A stretch of DNA of 15,915 nt, taken from the NCBI GenBank assembly GCA_947259435.1, contig CAMYMP010000287.1, positions 1 through 15,915 of the forward strand, given 5' to 3'. The notes under the pieces are model-generated. The model was not told the DNA's origin. It saw only the letters and a program-made list of their open reading frames with translations, and did not search any database. Positions 8,251 through 14,739 of this stretch are shown piece after piece. This DNA comes from an uncultured Woeseiaceae bacterium. Its GTDB lineage: Bacteria > Pseudomonadota > Gammaproteobacteria > Woeseiales > Woeseiaceae. The position numbers and the translations under genes were made by a program. The number at the start of each line of letters is the position of its first letter. Position 1 is the stretch's first letter.

Positions 8251-8525
8251 CGAAGGGAGTAATCGATATGTTCGACCATTCCGGCCTGAGGGGAGTCAAT
8301 GGTCAGCGAAATGATGGCCGCAAACATAAGTCGCTTGATGCAGGACTGAAAGTTCATGTTCCCTTTGTGGTCAACTTCTGTTGCTCGGAGACGATAGCGC
8401 TATGGCCGCAGTGTGGCAAATCACTGATGCTTACGAATAATTTGCACCAACTGGCGTAGCGACCGGATTCTCATTACCTTGTTAAGGCCATTCGACAACG
8501 GCGTACACCACAAAGAGGTTTCCCG
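8251..8525. other. Divergent intergenic region between methyltransferase and broken oxygenase
   Basis: These 275 bases separate divergent genes and should hold their promoters, but no convincing sigma-70 pair is seen on either strand. Visible items are a 7-bp inverted repeat GACCATT/AATGGTC with a 17-nt loop (8274-8304), a 10-bp palindrome ATAGCGCTAT (8394-8403), and an AT-rich run TACGAATAATTTGC near 8433-8446 that could contain a plus-strand -10. A 63-codon plus-strand ORF (8268-8459) is preceded by AAGGGAG eight bases before its ATG; its product is unrecognised, and I treat it as doubtful. Confidence 0.4.
8274..8304. repeat. Short inverted repeat upstream of the second methyltransferase
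   Basis: GACCATT and AATGGTC form a perfect 7-bp inverted repeat separated by 17 bases. It lies 24 bases upstream of the minus-strand methyltransferase start, a position suitable for a repressor operator or a leader hairpin. Nothing else supports a function. Confidence 0.3.
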
Positions 8526-9246
8526 ATGAGCTTCTTACTCAGCGCATCGCTGGACAGGAAAGCGATCCATGCCGATTTCATAGACCAAGGCTATGCTCAG
8601 ATTGCGAGCGTGTTACCCAAAGAAACCGCCGGACGGATCCACAAGGGCCTGCTCGAGCAGACTTCCTGGAGCCTGGTGTTCAACGACAACGATAAGCACA
8701 TCGATTTGCCACAAGCCCAGCTGAGCATAATGGAGAGTAAGGATCTGATACGCCTCAAAGAGGCGATCTATGCTCAGGCGAAGAATAACTTTCAGTATTG
8801 TTACAGCAACTATCCGATTTACGACGCGTACAAAGCAGGTCTCAACGAAGGCCACGTTTTGCATCAGTTCTAAAAATGGCTAAACGAAGAAACATCTCTC
8901 TTTCACCAGGAAGGTTACCGGCTTCAGCGATATTAGTTGCGTCGATGCTCAGGCGACACGTTACATGCCCGGACAGTTCCCGAACACGCACGATGATACG
9001 CTTGAAGGCAAGAATCGTCGTGCAGCTAATATTTTTAATTTCACACCGGGTTGGAAGAGCGACTGGGGCGGCTACCTGCAACTATTTGACGAAAACGACA
9101 ATGTCCGTTGCGGATTGCGCCCGAGGTATAACACGTTGAACATCATCGCGATCCCACAGCGGCACAATGTCGGCATAGTGGCGCCGTTCGCGGGCGGCAT
9201 GCGCTTGTCGGTGTCCGGCTGGCTCAGATATGGAGATATCGAATAA
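8526..9246 (+). pseudogene. Broken 2OG-Fe(II) oxygenase (prolyl-4-hydroxylase-like)
   Basis: An intact product of about 239 residues can be rebuilt across two lesions. The first 115 codons (MSFLLSASLDRK to VLHQF) end at an in-frame TAA (8871-8873). The same frame then continues as KWLNEETSLFHQE. One extra base at about 8913 (within GGAAGG) shifts into the frame VTGFSDISCVDAQATRYMPG, which runs to TAA at 9246. The 2OG oxygenase signatures lie in the downstream piece: RYMPGQFPNTHDDT with the HxD iron ligands, GGYLQLFDENDNV, LRPRYNTL, RHNVGIV with the distal histidine, and RLSVSGW with the 2-oxoglutarate-binding arginine. This order matches the prolyl-4-hydroxylase-like family, in which a conserved VTG step lies exactly where the shift occurs. 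With one substitution and one indel, decay is more likely than a single sequencing error, but an assembly error is not excluded. Its intact substrate may have been a protein proline or similar residue. Confidence 0.85.
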
Positions 9247-9330
9247 ACCCGGTCCCGGCGCGTGTCCCAACTGATGAACTCAGTCTGGATCCAAGCATGT
9301 CCATCGTCCGGGCGCGCAGTGGGATTGTGG

Positions 9331-11100
9331 TTACGGATTCATGCGCGGGATCTGTTCGCCCAGTATCAGTGCGCGGATGAACCTGACCGGCGGGGAACCG
9401 TAAGAGAGCGCCTGGTCGTGGTAGCGGCGCAGCGTGAATTCGTCGCCCCACGCCTCTTCGACCGCCTTGCGCATCTCGATGTGTTCCTGGTAGCCGACGA
9501 AATAGGTCGACAATTGCGCGGACGATAATTGCGCGCGTACCCACTTGCCGGCCGCCTCACGCTCTTCCTGGAAGCCGCCCTCGATCATGAGCTTCATCGC
9601 TGCGTCGCGCGTCATGCCGTCGACGTGGATCGCCGAGTCGATAATCGCATTGGTGATGCCGCGTAAATACCACTTGAGCGTGATCAGTCGCTGCAGTGGA
9701 TCGTGGTCCTGGTAACCTTCTGCGATCATCATTTGCTCGGCGTACACGGCCCAGCCTTCGATCATGGGACCGGAACCGAGTATCGCCCTCAGTGTTGACG
9801 GATAACGGTTGCTGAGCGCGAGCTGCAGGTAATGGCCCGGCACTCCCTCGTGAATGGTCAGGTCCTGAAGCGAGTACAGGTTGTACTCGCGCAGAAAGGA
9901 CTTGACCTGTTCGTCAGTCCAGTCTTCGGGTAGTGGTGCGACCGCATAAAAAGACTTCTCACCCTTGTCGAGGGCACCGGGCGAATCGAGGTACGCGACT
10001 GAAACGCCTCGCTGAAACTCGGGCATGATGATGATCTCGACCGGATCGTCGGGCATCGTAACGAGGTTCTTCTCGACGACAAAGTCTGTCGCCTGCTGCA
10101 ACTGCTGTCTTGCAACCTCGACGATGCCGTCGCGCGGCGGTAGTAACTTGTAGGCTTCCTCGAGGGCGGCGCGGATAATCGCCTGTTTGTAGGCCTCATC
10201 AGGGTCATCGGGAAACGCCGTATACGGATGCGTTCCGGCGTACACTTCTTTCGCGATTTCGTACATCTGGTTGCGCACCGATTCGTACTCCGCTTCGGCA
10301 CGCGCTTTGATTTCCTTGCGGCCCAGCGGCGAGTTCAGCGCAAACGCGAGTTTCCTGTCATACAGCTCGACGCCGATGCGGAAGTCACCAGCCGCGCGCG
10401 GCAGCAGGCCTTCCTCGAGCCAGGTCTGATGCTCGGCCAGGGCATCTTTGGCCGTCTCGATTGAAGCTGCCAGACGCTCGCGCGTTGCAGGACTCAATGC
10501 GTCCATTTCGGGCACGATCATGTGCTCGATGATAGACACGACGCCGAGGTTTTGTTTTATCGCGGTCTCGGCATGAATCTTCGGCACACGTTCCGGCTCG
10601 ATCGAACTCCGGGCCTGCTCGAGAAATCGGGGAAATTGCTCGAGCCGTGAGGCAGCGGATAAGAGTCTCTGCTCAAGGGGTGCGAAATCCCGGGCGACAA
10701 GGCCGTAAATCGAGCTACCGGAAATACTCACGTATCGGAGTGGATTCCAGGCCCACTCCTGCAGTGTATCGAGCCCCCAGAGATCGGACTCGATTTCAGT
10801 TCGTAACAGCTCGGCATCGACCTGGTTCGCGAGCGACAGCTCATCGCGATCAATCTTCGAAATCGCGTCCAGGTATTCGGAGTACATGGAACGCAGTTTT
10901 GCGCGCGCGTTCGCGTCGACTTCATCGAGCATATTGTCGGCGCTGTGGTCGCCCGTCAGCGTTGCGCCAACCGGTGAAAACCGGGGCAAATCGGCGATGT
11001 ACTGATCGGCGAGTGCCTCGAATGCGTCGTCCGCGTCCGACGCAGCGAGAGCACTCCCGAACGACGTGACGATGAACAACAAGCTTATGATTTTCTTCAC
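9331..11100 (-). CDS. Exported DUF885 protein, putative metallopeptidase
   Basis: The protein has 589 residues from GTG 11100. It starts with a signal peptide (KKIISLLFIVTSFGSALAA, cleavage near residue 20), so it acts in the periplasm or outside the cell. The body matches DUF885 (PF05960). The N-terminal SPVGATLTGDHS fits the family, and IHEGVPGHYLQLALS (about 416-430) holds the HExxxxH-type motif, followed by EGWAVYAEQM (about 448-457) with candidate glutamate ligands. DUF885 members are thought to be zinc peptidases, but few are characterised, so the substrate is unknown. GTG is chosen because AAGGGA lies six bases upstream and the signal peptide begins there. An ATG at 11139 adds 13 residues ahead of the signal peptide without a ribosome site, and a start at 11325 would overlap the divergent gene. 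The gene diverges from the L,D-transpeptidase across 78 bases. Confidence 0.9.
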   Translation of the reverse strand: MKKIISLLFIVTSFGSALAASDADDAFEALADQYIADLPRFSPVGATLTGDHSADNMLDEVDANARAKLRSMYSEYLDAISKIDRDELSLANQVDAELLRTEIESDLWGLDTLQEWAWNPLRYVSISGSSIYGLVARDFAPLEQRLLSAASRLEQFPRFLEQARSSIEPERVPKIHAETAIKQNLGVVSIIEHMIVPEMDALSPATRERLAASIETAKDALAEHQTWLEEGLLPRAAGDFRIGVELYDRKLAFALNSPLGRKEIKARAEAEYESVRNQMYEIAKEVYAGTHPYTAFPDDPDEAYKQAIIRAALEEAYKLLPPRDGIVEVARQQLQQATDFVVEKNLVTMPDDPVEIIIMPEFQRGVSVAYLDSPGALDKGEKSFYAVAPLPEDWTDEQVKSFLREYNLYSLQDLTIHEGVPGHYLQLALSNRYPSTLRAILGSGPMIEGWAVYAEQMMIAEGYQDHDPLQRLITLKWYLRGITNAIIDSAIHVDGMTRDAAMKLMIEGGFQEEREAAGKWVRAQLSSAQLSTYFVGYQEHIEMRKAVEEAWGDEFTLRRYHDQALSYGSPPVRFIRALILGEQIPRMNP

Positions 11101-11178
11101 AATTATTCCCTTGGAACTCGAATCGATTAAGAGAAACATATCATGGTGATGCCATTCGGGCAGCTGTAATATCGATGC

Positions 11179-12069
11179 ATGATCAGATCGCTGGCATTGG
11201 CGCTGTTTTTCACTCCCGGAATACTCGGCGCTCAGCACGCGGGGCAAGAACCGGCCTACATGCTGCAGGTGCCGGCTTCGGTTGACACGATTCTCGTCGC
11301 AGAAACCGAAGCGTCGACGCTCCATCGCTTCGACCGTGACAGCATCCTCGCAGGAAAAAGCTACATGTCAATTGGCGAGAACGGTGTCGGCAAGCAGCGG
11401 CCCTGGGATCGGCGTACGCCGCTAGGCATCTACTTTGTAACAGAACAGCTCGATACGCAGTCACTGCATGAACGCTATGGTCTCGCAGCCTTTCCTCTGG
11501 ATTACCCGAACATCTGGGACAGAACGAATCGGCGGGGCGGCGACGGAATCTGGATACACGGCGTCACTCCGAACGGCGGTAGAAGGCCGTCGCTCGATAC
11601 GGACGGCTGCATCGCACTTCCCAATGAAGACTTACTGGCTATCGAAGATCAACTTGTGCCGTTGGTCACGCCAGTCATCGTCACGCGAAAAATTCGCTGG
11701 GCAAGCCCGGAGCAAATCACCGCAAGGCGCGCGGAACTCGCGTCGGCACTTGAAACCTGGGTCAACAGTTTCCGCGCGGGCAATTTGCACCGCTATCTTT
11801 CGCTGTATGCCAATGACTTCCAGTATCGCGGCATGAGCAGACAGGACTGGGCTGCTTACCGCCTTGAGACCTTCAGCAAGGCGCCAGTAAGGGAGTTCGA
11901 ACTGCAGGACGTCCTGCTGCTTGCGGATCCTGAAGACAACGATCTGTACCTGAGCAGGTTTCGGCAGCACATTGTCTATGACGAACGCACGATCGTCACG
12001 ATCAAACGTCTCTACTGGCGCCGAACCGATGACGGAAAGTTTCAGATAGTTGCAGAAGACAATGGCTAA
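11179..12069 (+). CDS. L,D-transpeptidase (YkuD) with C-terminal NTF2-like domain
   Basis: The protein has 296 residues. A signal peptide (1 to about 18, LALALFFTPGILGA) exports it to the periplasm. The YkuD catalytic domain covers about residues 27-170 and shows WIHGVTPNG (histidine 127) and the nucleophile in DTDGCIALPN (cysteine 144). The usual arginine after GCI is alanine here, as in the variant subgroup with CIALPN. These enzymes form 3-3 peptidoglycan cross-links or attach proteins to the wall. Residues about 180-296 (ETWVNSFRAGNLHRYLSLYA to FQIVAEDNG) look like an NTF2/SnoaL-like alpha-plus-beta domain with no known role in this family. No clear Shine-Dalgarno precedes the ATG. It converges on dsbA, with a large hairpin between them. 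Confidence 0.92.
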   Translation: MIRSLALALFFTPGILGAQHAGQEPAYMLQVPASVDTILVAETEASTLHRFDRDSILAGKSYMSIGENGVGKQRPWDRRTPLGIYFVTEQLDTQSLHERYGLAAFPLDYPNIWDRTNRRGGDGIWIHGVTPNGGRRPSLDTDGCIALPNEDLLAIEDQLVPLVTPVIVTRKIRWASPEQITARRAELASALETWVNSFRAGNLHRYLSLYANDFQYRGMSRQDWAAYRLETFSKAPVREFELQDVLLLADPEDNDLYLSRFRQHIVYDERTIVTIKRLYWRRTDDGKFQIVAEDNG

Positions 12070-12072
12070 GCG

Positions 12073-12147
12073 GGTGATCCGGAACCCTTTCAGCTGCATG
12101 GCTCGCTGCGCTGCGCTTTACTTCCGCTGAAAGGGTTCCGGATCACC
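12073..12147. repeat. Perfect 22-bp inverted repeat with a 31-nt loop carrying a dispersed repeat core
   Basis: Bases 12073-12094 (GGTGATCCGGAACCC and on, ending TTTCAGC) are the exact reverse complement of 12126-12147. The 31-nt loop contains, at 12101-12125, the reverse complement of the 25 bases at 14643-14667. The element fills the gap between the convergent L,D-transpeptidase and dsbA genes. It lacks a flanking T tract on either strand, so it is not a standard intrinsic terminator, although a stem this stable may still stop or stabilise transcripts from both sides. It resembles REP or REPIN-type elements. Confidence 0.9.
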
Positions 12148-12170
12148 GGCGTTGCAAAGGAATATTGCGG

Positions 12171-13013
12171 CTAGCGGAGGCTTTCTCTGACGATCAGTTC
12201 GTCGATAAGCTCGAGCAGCTTTTCGTTGCTGCCGGCTTCCTTTCCACCTGTACGGTATTTACCGTTGACCACGATCGTCGGTGTATTCGCTACGCTGTAG
12301 CGTCGCCCGAGATCCTGCGCGACTCGAAGCTTCTGATCGACCTCGAATGAATTCCAGGTGCGTCCGAATTGCTCGGCGTTGACGCCGAAACGATCGAACA
12401 GCTTCTGGATAGACGCCTCCGAAGTCAGCCGATTATTTCGACGGTGAATCTCCTGAAACACGGCATCGTGAAATGCCGCACCGTCCTTGAGAACGCCATT
12501 CCTGGCCAGGACCTCTTTCGTGTAATACATGCGTGCGTGCAGGACGTTGATATTATTCCACATTACAGGAACCTGTACGAAGCGCACGTTGGCCGGCTTG
12601 TTTTCAGCCCAGCCTTTGATGATCGGTTCGAACGTGTAGCAGTGCGGGCACAGGTAGAAGAAGAACTCTGCCACTTCGATCTTGTCGGCGCCACCAACGG
12701 TCGGTTGTGTCGGCACGAGCCGGACGTAATGCCGCCCTTCTTTGAACTGCCAGCTCTGCGGTGGCGTCGATACATCAGCCTGCGCCAGGACGATAGCTTG
12801 TTCGTCGGCTTCGGGCTCTGCGGCAGATTCTTCGACTACTTCGAGCGCCTCGTCGGCGGAGTCGGCTTCGGTTGCATCCTCCTCGGTAGCAGCATCTTCG
12901 TCGAGGGATTCCTCGATTGCAGGCTGCTCATCAACGGTCGGCTGCGCGGGTTCCTGTTTGCCGCAGGCAACGACAAAAAAGAGCAGTAAAGAAAGAAGAA
13001 GCGCGTTTTTCAT
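12171..13013 (-). CDS. dsbA: Thiol:disulfide interchange protein DsbA, predicted lipoprotein with acidic linker
   Basis: The protein has 280 residues. The thioredoxin-fold DsbA part (about 85-275) has the active site YLCPHCYTFEP (cysteines 122 and 125) and the cis-proline segment ANTPTIVVNG (proline 245). It oxidises cysteine pairs of exported proteins. The N-terminus is unlike E. coli DsbA. MKNALLLSLLLFFVVACGKQ has a lipobox with cysteine 17, and residues 22-73 are a linker rich in Glu, Asp, Ala and Thr, so the enzyme is probably tethered to a membrane and held away from it. The start overlaps the cytochrome c4 stop (TAATG), which implies translational coupling. The c4-dsbA pairing next to engB is conserved in Pseudomonas-like gammaproteobacteria, where c4 links the bc1 complex to the terminal oxidase. 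Confidence 0.95.
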   Translation of the reverse strand: MKNALLLSLLLFFVVACGKQEPAQPTVDEQPAIEESLDEDAATEEDATEADSADEALEVVEESAAEPEADEQAIVLAQADVSTPPQSWQFKEGRHYVRLVPTQPTVGGADKIEVAEFFFYLCPHCYTFEPIIKGWAENKPANVRFVQVPVMWNNINVLHARMYYTKEVLARNGVLKDGAAFHDAVFQEIHRRNNRLTSEASIQKLFDRFGVNAEQFGRTWNSFEVDQKLRVAQDLGRRYSVANTPTIVVNGKYRTGGKEAGSNEKLLELIDELIVRESLR

Positions 13014-13642
13014 TACCTCAAACCCTGTACGTATGAAGCCAGTGCGACAATGTCGTCTTCGCTAAGACGAGTCGCGATGTCTCGCATAATACGTGTGGCG
13101 CCATCGGAGGTGCGCGCCCCCGACGCATAGTCACGCAACTGCTTGGCCGTGTATTGGGCATGCTGCCCCTGCAGCGCCGGATACTCTGCAGCGGGATTGC
13201 CACGGCCGGTCGGACCATGACACGCAAGGCATGCCGCCACACCCTTGCTCCTGTCACCACCTCGATAGAGTGCTTCGCCCTTGTCCAACTTGCTCGCGTC
13301 GGCGACCGAATTCACAGCCGCTGGCAGACTTTCGAAATAAACAGCAAGGTCGCTCATGTCCTCGTCCGCAAGCAGCATCGCCTGCGAGTTCATCAGTGGA
13401 TTCTGGCGCGAGCCTTTCTTGAACGCCTGCAGCTGGCTAACTGTGTAAGCGGCGTGCTGTCCTGCGATATTGGGCCACAGCGGATTAACGCTGTTGCCCA
13501 GAGCGCCATGGCATGCGGCGCAGGTAAGCGATTTGGATTTGCCGGCGTCGCCCGAGCCGTCTACAAGACTCTCTGCCGGTGCCTGGAGCGCTGCCAGCGA
13601 AAACGCAAGCGGCAGCAATAGGGTCGCAATCCTCGTATTCAT
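13013..13642 (-). CDS. Diheme cytochrome c4
   Basis: The protein has 209 residues with a signal peptide (MNTRIATLLLPLAFSLAALQ, cleavage near APA-E). Two cytochrome c domains follow, with heme-binding motifs CAACH (41-45) and CLACH (138-142). Likely axial methionines are in NPLMNSQAM (about 84) and RIMRDIA (about 186). Length and repeat structure match cytochrome c4, a periplasmic or membrane-associated electron carrier between the bc1 complex and cbb3-type or similar oxidases. It is the first gene of an operon with dsbA, joined by a TAATG overlap. AAAAGAAG just before the ATG is a weak ribosome site. A TATAAT on the minus strand (13792-13797) may be its -10 box. Confidence 0.95.
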   Translation of the reverse strand: MNTRIATLLLPLAFSLAALQAPAESLVDGSGDAGKSKSLTCAACHGALGNSVNPLWPNIAGQHAAYTVSQLQAFKKGSRQNPLMNSQAMLLADEDMSDLAVYFESLPAAVNSVADASKLDKGEALYRGGDRSKGVAACLACHGPTGRGNPAAEYPALQGQHAQYTAKQLRDYASGARTSDGATRIMRDIATRLSEDDIVALASYVQGLR

Positions 13643-13791
13643 CTTCTTTTAACCGTTCGTTCCTCGCGGTGGCCGCAGCCATCGCCTGTATTGTGTCCGA
13701 TTTTTCGCGCCTGTTGATGAGCTGCCGCCGGGCCGCAAAGCCTTTGATTGCCTTGCCGCGTGACCCTGTAGCCGTCAGACTGTGGGCCCAA

Positions 13792-13797
13792 ATTATA
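13792..13797 (-). promoter_or_regulatory. Possible -10 box for cytochrome c4-dsbA
   Basis: The minus strand reads TATAAT, preceded by TG, in the divergent gap between cytochrome c4 and engB. It would give a leader of about 145 nt. No good -35 box is visible. The same bases read TTATAC on the plus strand and could also serve engB. Confidence 0.3.
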
Positions 13798-13822
13798 CAC
13801 AGAATCCCCGGGGCATACCCCC

Positions 13823-14413
13823 ATGTCGCACTACCCCGAAGCCCATTTCATAACGAGCGCAAATGCTCGTAAACAGTTCGTCGCCGATACCGGCGTTGAG
13901 GTGGCCGTGGCCGGTCGTTCGAATGCGGGCAAATCAAGTGCGATCAACGTTATCGTCAACCGGCGACAGTTTGCGCGAACCAGCAAGACGCCCGGGCGGA
14001 CGCAGCTCATCAACTTTTTTAGTCTGCGCGATGGCCAGCGCCTGGTCGATCTGCCGGGGTACGGCTTTGCCCGCGTCGCAGATTCGATGCGCGCGCACTG
14101 GGGTGAGCTGCTGGCGGAGTATTTCAGATCACGGCAGAGCCTGAGCGGCCTGCTCCTGATTGTGGACATCCGGCGCCAGCTCAAAGACTACGACCGGCAG
14201 ATGATGGCCTTCGCCGAGGACGTCGACCTGCCAATACACATTTTGTTAACGAAGGCGGACAAACTCAAGAAAGGGCAGGCCGCACGCGCGTTGCTCGAGG
14301 TGCGAAAAGAGGCCGGTGGGCGCGCAACTGTGCAGCTGTTCTCGGCGCTTACCAGGCAGGGTCAGGACGAGGCGCGCGAGCTGCTGCAGCGGCTGCTCGC
14401 ATCCCGCACATAA
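13823..14413 (+). CDS. engB: Ribosome-biogenesis GTPase EngB (YihA/YsxC)
   Basis: The protein has 196 residues, the usual EngB length. GTPase motifs are in order: G1 GRSNAGKSS (31-39), the G2 region with SKTPGRTQ (54-61), G3 DLPGYG (76-81), G4 TKAD (143-146) and G5 FSAL (173-176). It is a cytoplasmic GTPase needed for large-subunit assembly and is often essential. It is divergent from cytochrome c4 and convergent with polA, the arrangement known from E. coli and Pseudomonas. Its stop codon lies inside the T tract, read on the other strand, of the minus-strand terminator at 14412-14443. The downstream small RNA therefore ends antisense to the engB 3' end. Confidence 0.97.
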   Translation: MSHYPEAHFITSANARKQFVADTGVEVAVAGRSNAGKSSAINVIVNRRQFARTSKTPGRTQLINFFSLRDGQRLVDLPGYGFARVADSMRAHWGELLAEYFRSRQSLSGLLLIVDIRRQLKDYDRQMMAFAEDVDLPIHILLTKADKLKKGQAARALLEVRKEAGGRATVQLFSALTRQGQDEARELLQRLLASRT

Positions 14414-14443
14414 AAAAACCCCGAGGCACAACGTGCCCCGGGG
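14412..14443 (-). terminator. Intrinsic terminator of a minus-strand transcript in the polA-engB gap
   Basis: On the minus strand CCCCGGGGCAC pairs with GTGCCTCGGGG around GTT and runs into seven T. The one imperfect position is a G-U pair in the minus-strand RNA but an A-C mismatch in a plus-strand RNA, and only the minus strand has the T tract. It therefore works for minus-strand transcription, not for engB. polA ends about 300 bases upstream with a different hairpin, so a separate short transcript is the likely user. Confidence 0.92.
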
Positions 14444-14522
14444 AATCAAAAAGCAACCGGCTTGGGGTTACCAGGTTGCACGCCTGCTTAGGGAGGTAAA
14501 CAGGCGAGTGACTATTGCACTC
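14412..14522 (-). ncRNA. Probable small RNA in the Spot 42/ErsA position (ErsA-like)
   Basis: About 111 nt on the minus strand, between convergent polA and engB, form consecutive hairpins. Hairpin 1 is GAGTG/CACTC (14506-14522) starting at the predicted first base. Hairpin 2 is CGCCTG/CAGGCG (14481-14506) with loop TTTACCTCCCTAAG. Hairpin 3 is GCAACC/GGTTGC (14453-14479) with a loop containing TAACCCC. A U-rich stretch (GCTTTTTGATT), a candidate Hfq site, leads to the terminator. The exposed CCUCCC could pair with Shine-Dalgarno sequences. No ORF of note lies here. In E. coli this locus holds Spot 42, and in Pseudomonas it holds ErsA, an envelope-stress sRNA driven by the sigma-E homologue AlgU. 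The sigma-E-like promoter here favours the ErsA comparison. Sequence identity to either was not tested. Confidence 0.68.
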
Positions 14523-14528
14523 ACAGAA

Positions 14529-14556
14529 TTTGAGTCGGCACCGGGTTCATAGTTCC
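14529..14556 (-). promoter_or_regulatory. Sigma-E (AlgU/RpoE)-like promoter of the small RNA
   Basis: The minus strand reads GGAACTA (14556-14550), 16 bases, then TCAAA (14533-14529). This matches the extracytoplasmic stress sigma-E pattern of a GGAACTT -35 and a TCAAA-type -10 with 15-17 nt spacing. Six bases after the -10 comes the G (14522) that opens the first hairpin of the small RNA, the expected start-site distance. The match, the spacing and the downstream structure support one another. Confidence 0.6.
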
Positions 14557-14633
14557 GCAATTATCAGTAACTATCTGAAAAACATAGATAAATACATTAG
14601 ACTGAGTCTGAACAAAGGTTTGCGGGCGGCGCA

Positions 14634-14703
14634 TTGCTCATCGGAAGTAAAGCGCAGCGCAGCGAGCTCCCGTCAAGCGGGATCGAGACATGAAGATGAG
14701 TAA
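14634..14703 (+). repeat. Second copy of the dispersed repeat core with its own inverted-repeat arms
   Basis: The 25 bases at 14643-14667 (beginning GGAAGTAAAGCG, ending GCAGCGAGC) are identical to the reverse complement of 12101-12125. They directly follow TTGCTCATC (14634-14642), which pairs with GATGAGTAA (14695-14703) at eight of nine positions. In the first copy the core likewise directly follows its stem arm. A small TCCCG/CGGGA hairpin lies inside the loop. The element sits between polA and the small RNA promoter. Confidence 0.7.
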
Positions 14704-14739
14704 CCTCCGGGCCGCGGTCACCCGCTGGGCGGGCTTGTA

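Noticed and set aside
11101..11325. DUF885 start at 11325 or 11139
   Set aside because: The signal peptide begins at the GTG (11100), which has AAGGGA at good spacing. The 11325 start would overlap the divergent transpeptidase gene by about 147 bases.
12369..12989. 206-codon plus-strand ORF opposite dsbA
   Set aside because: It is a shadow frame of dsbA, which has the CPHC site, the cis-proline loop and operon coupling.
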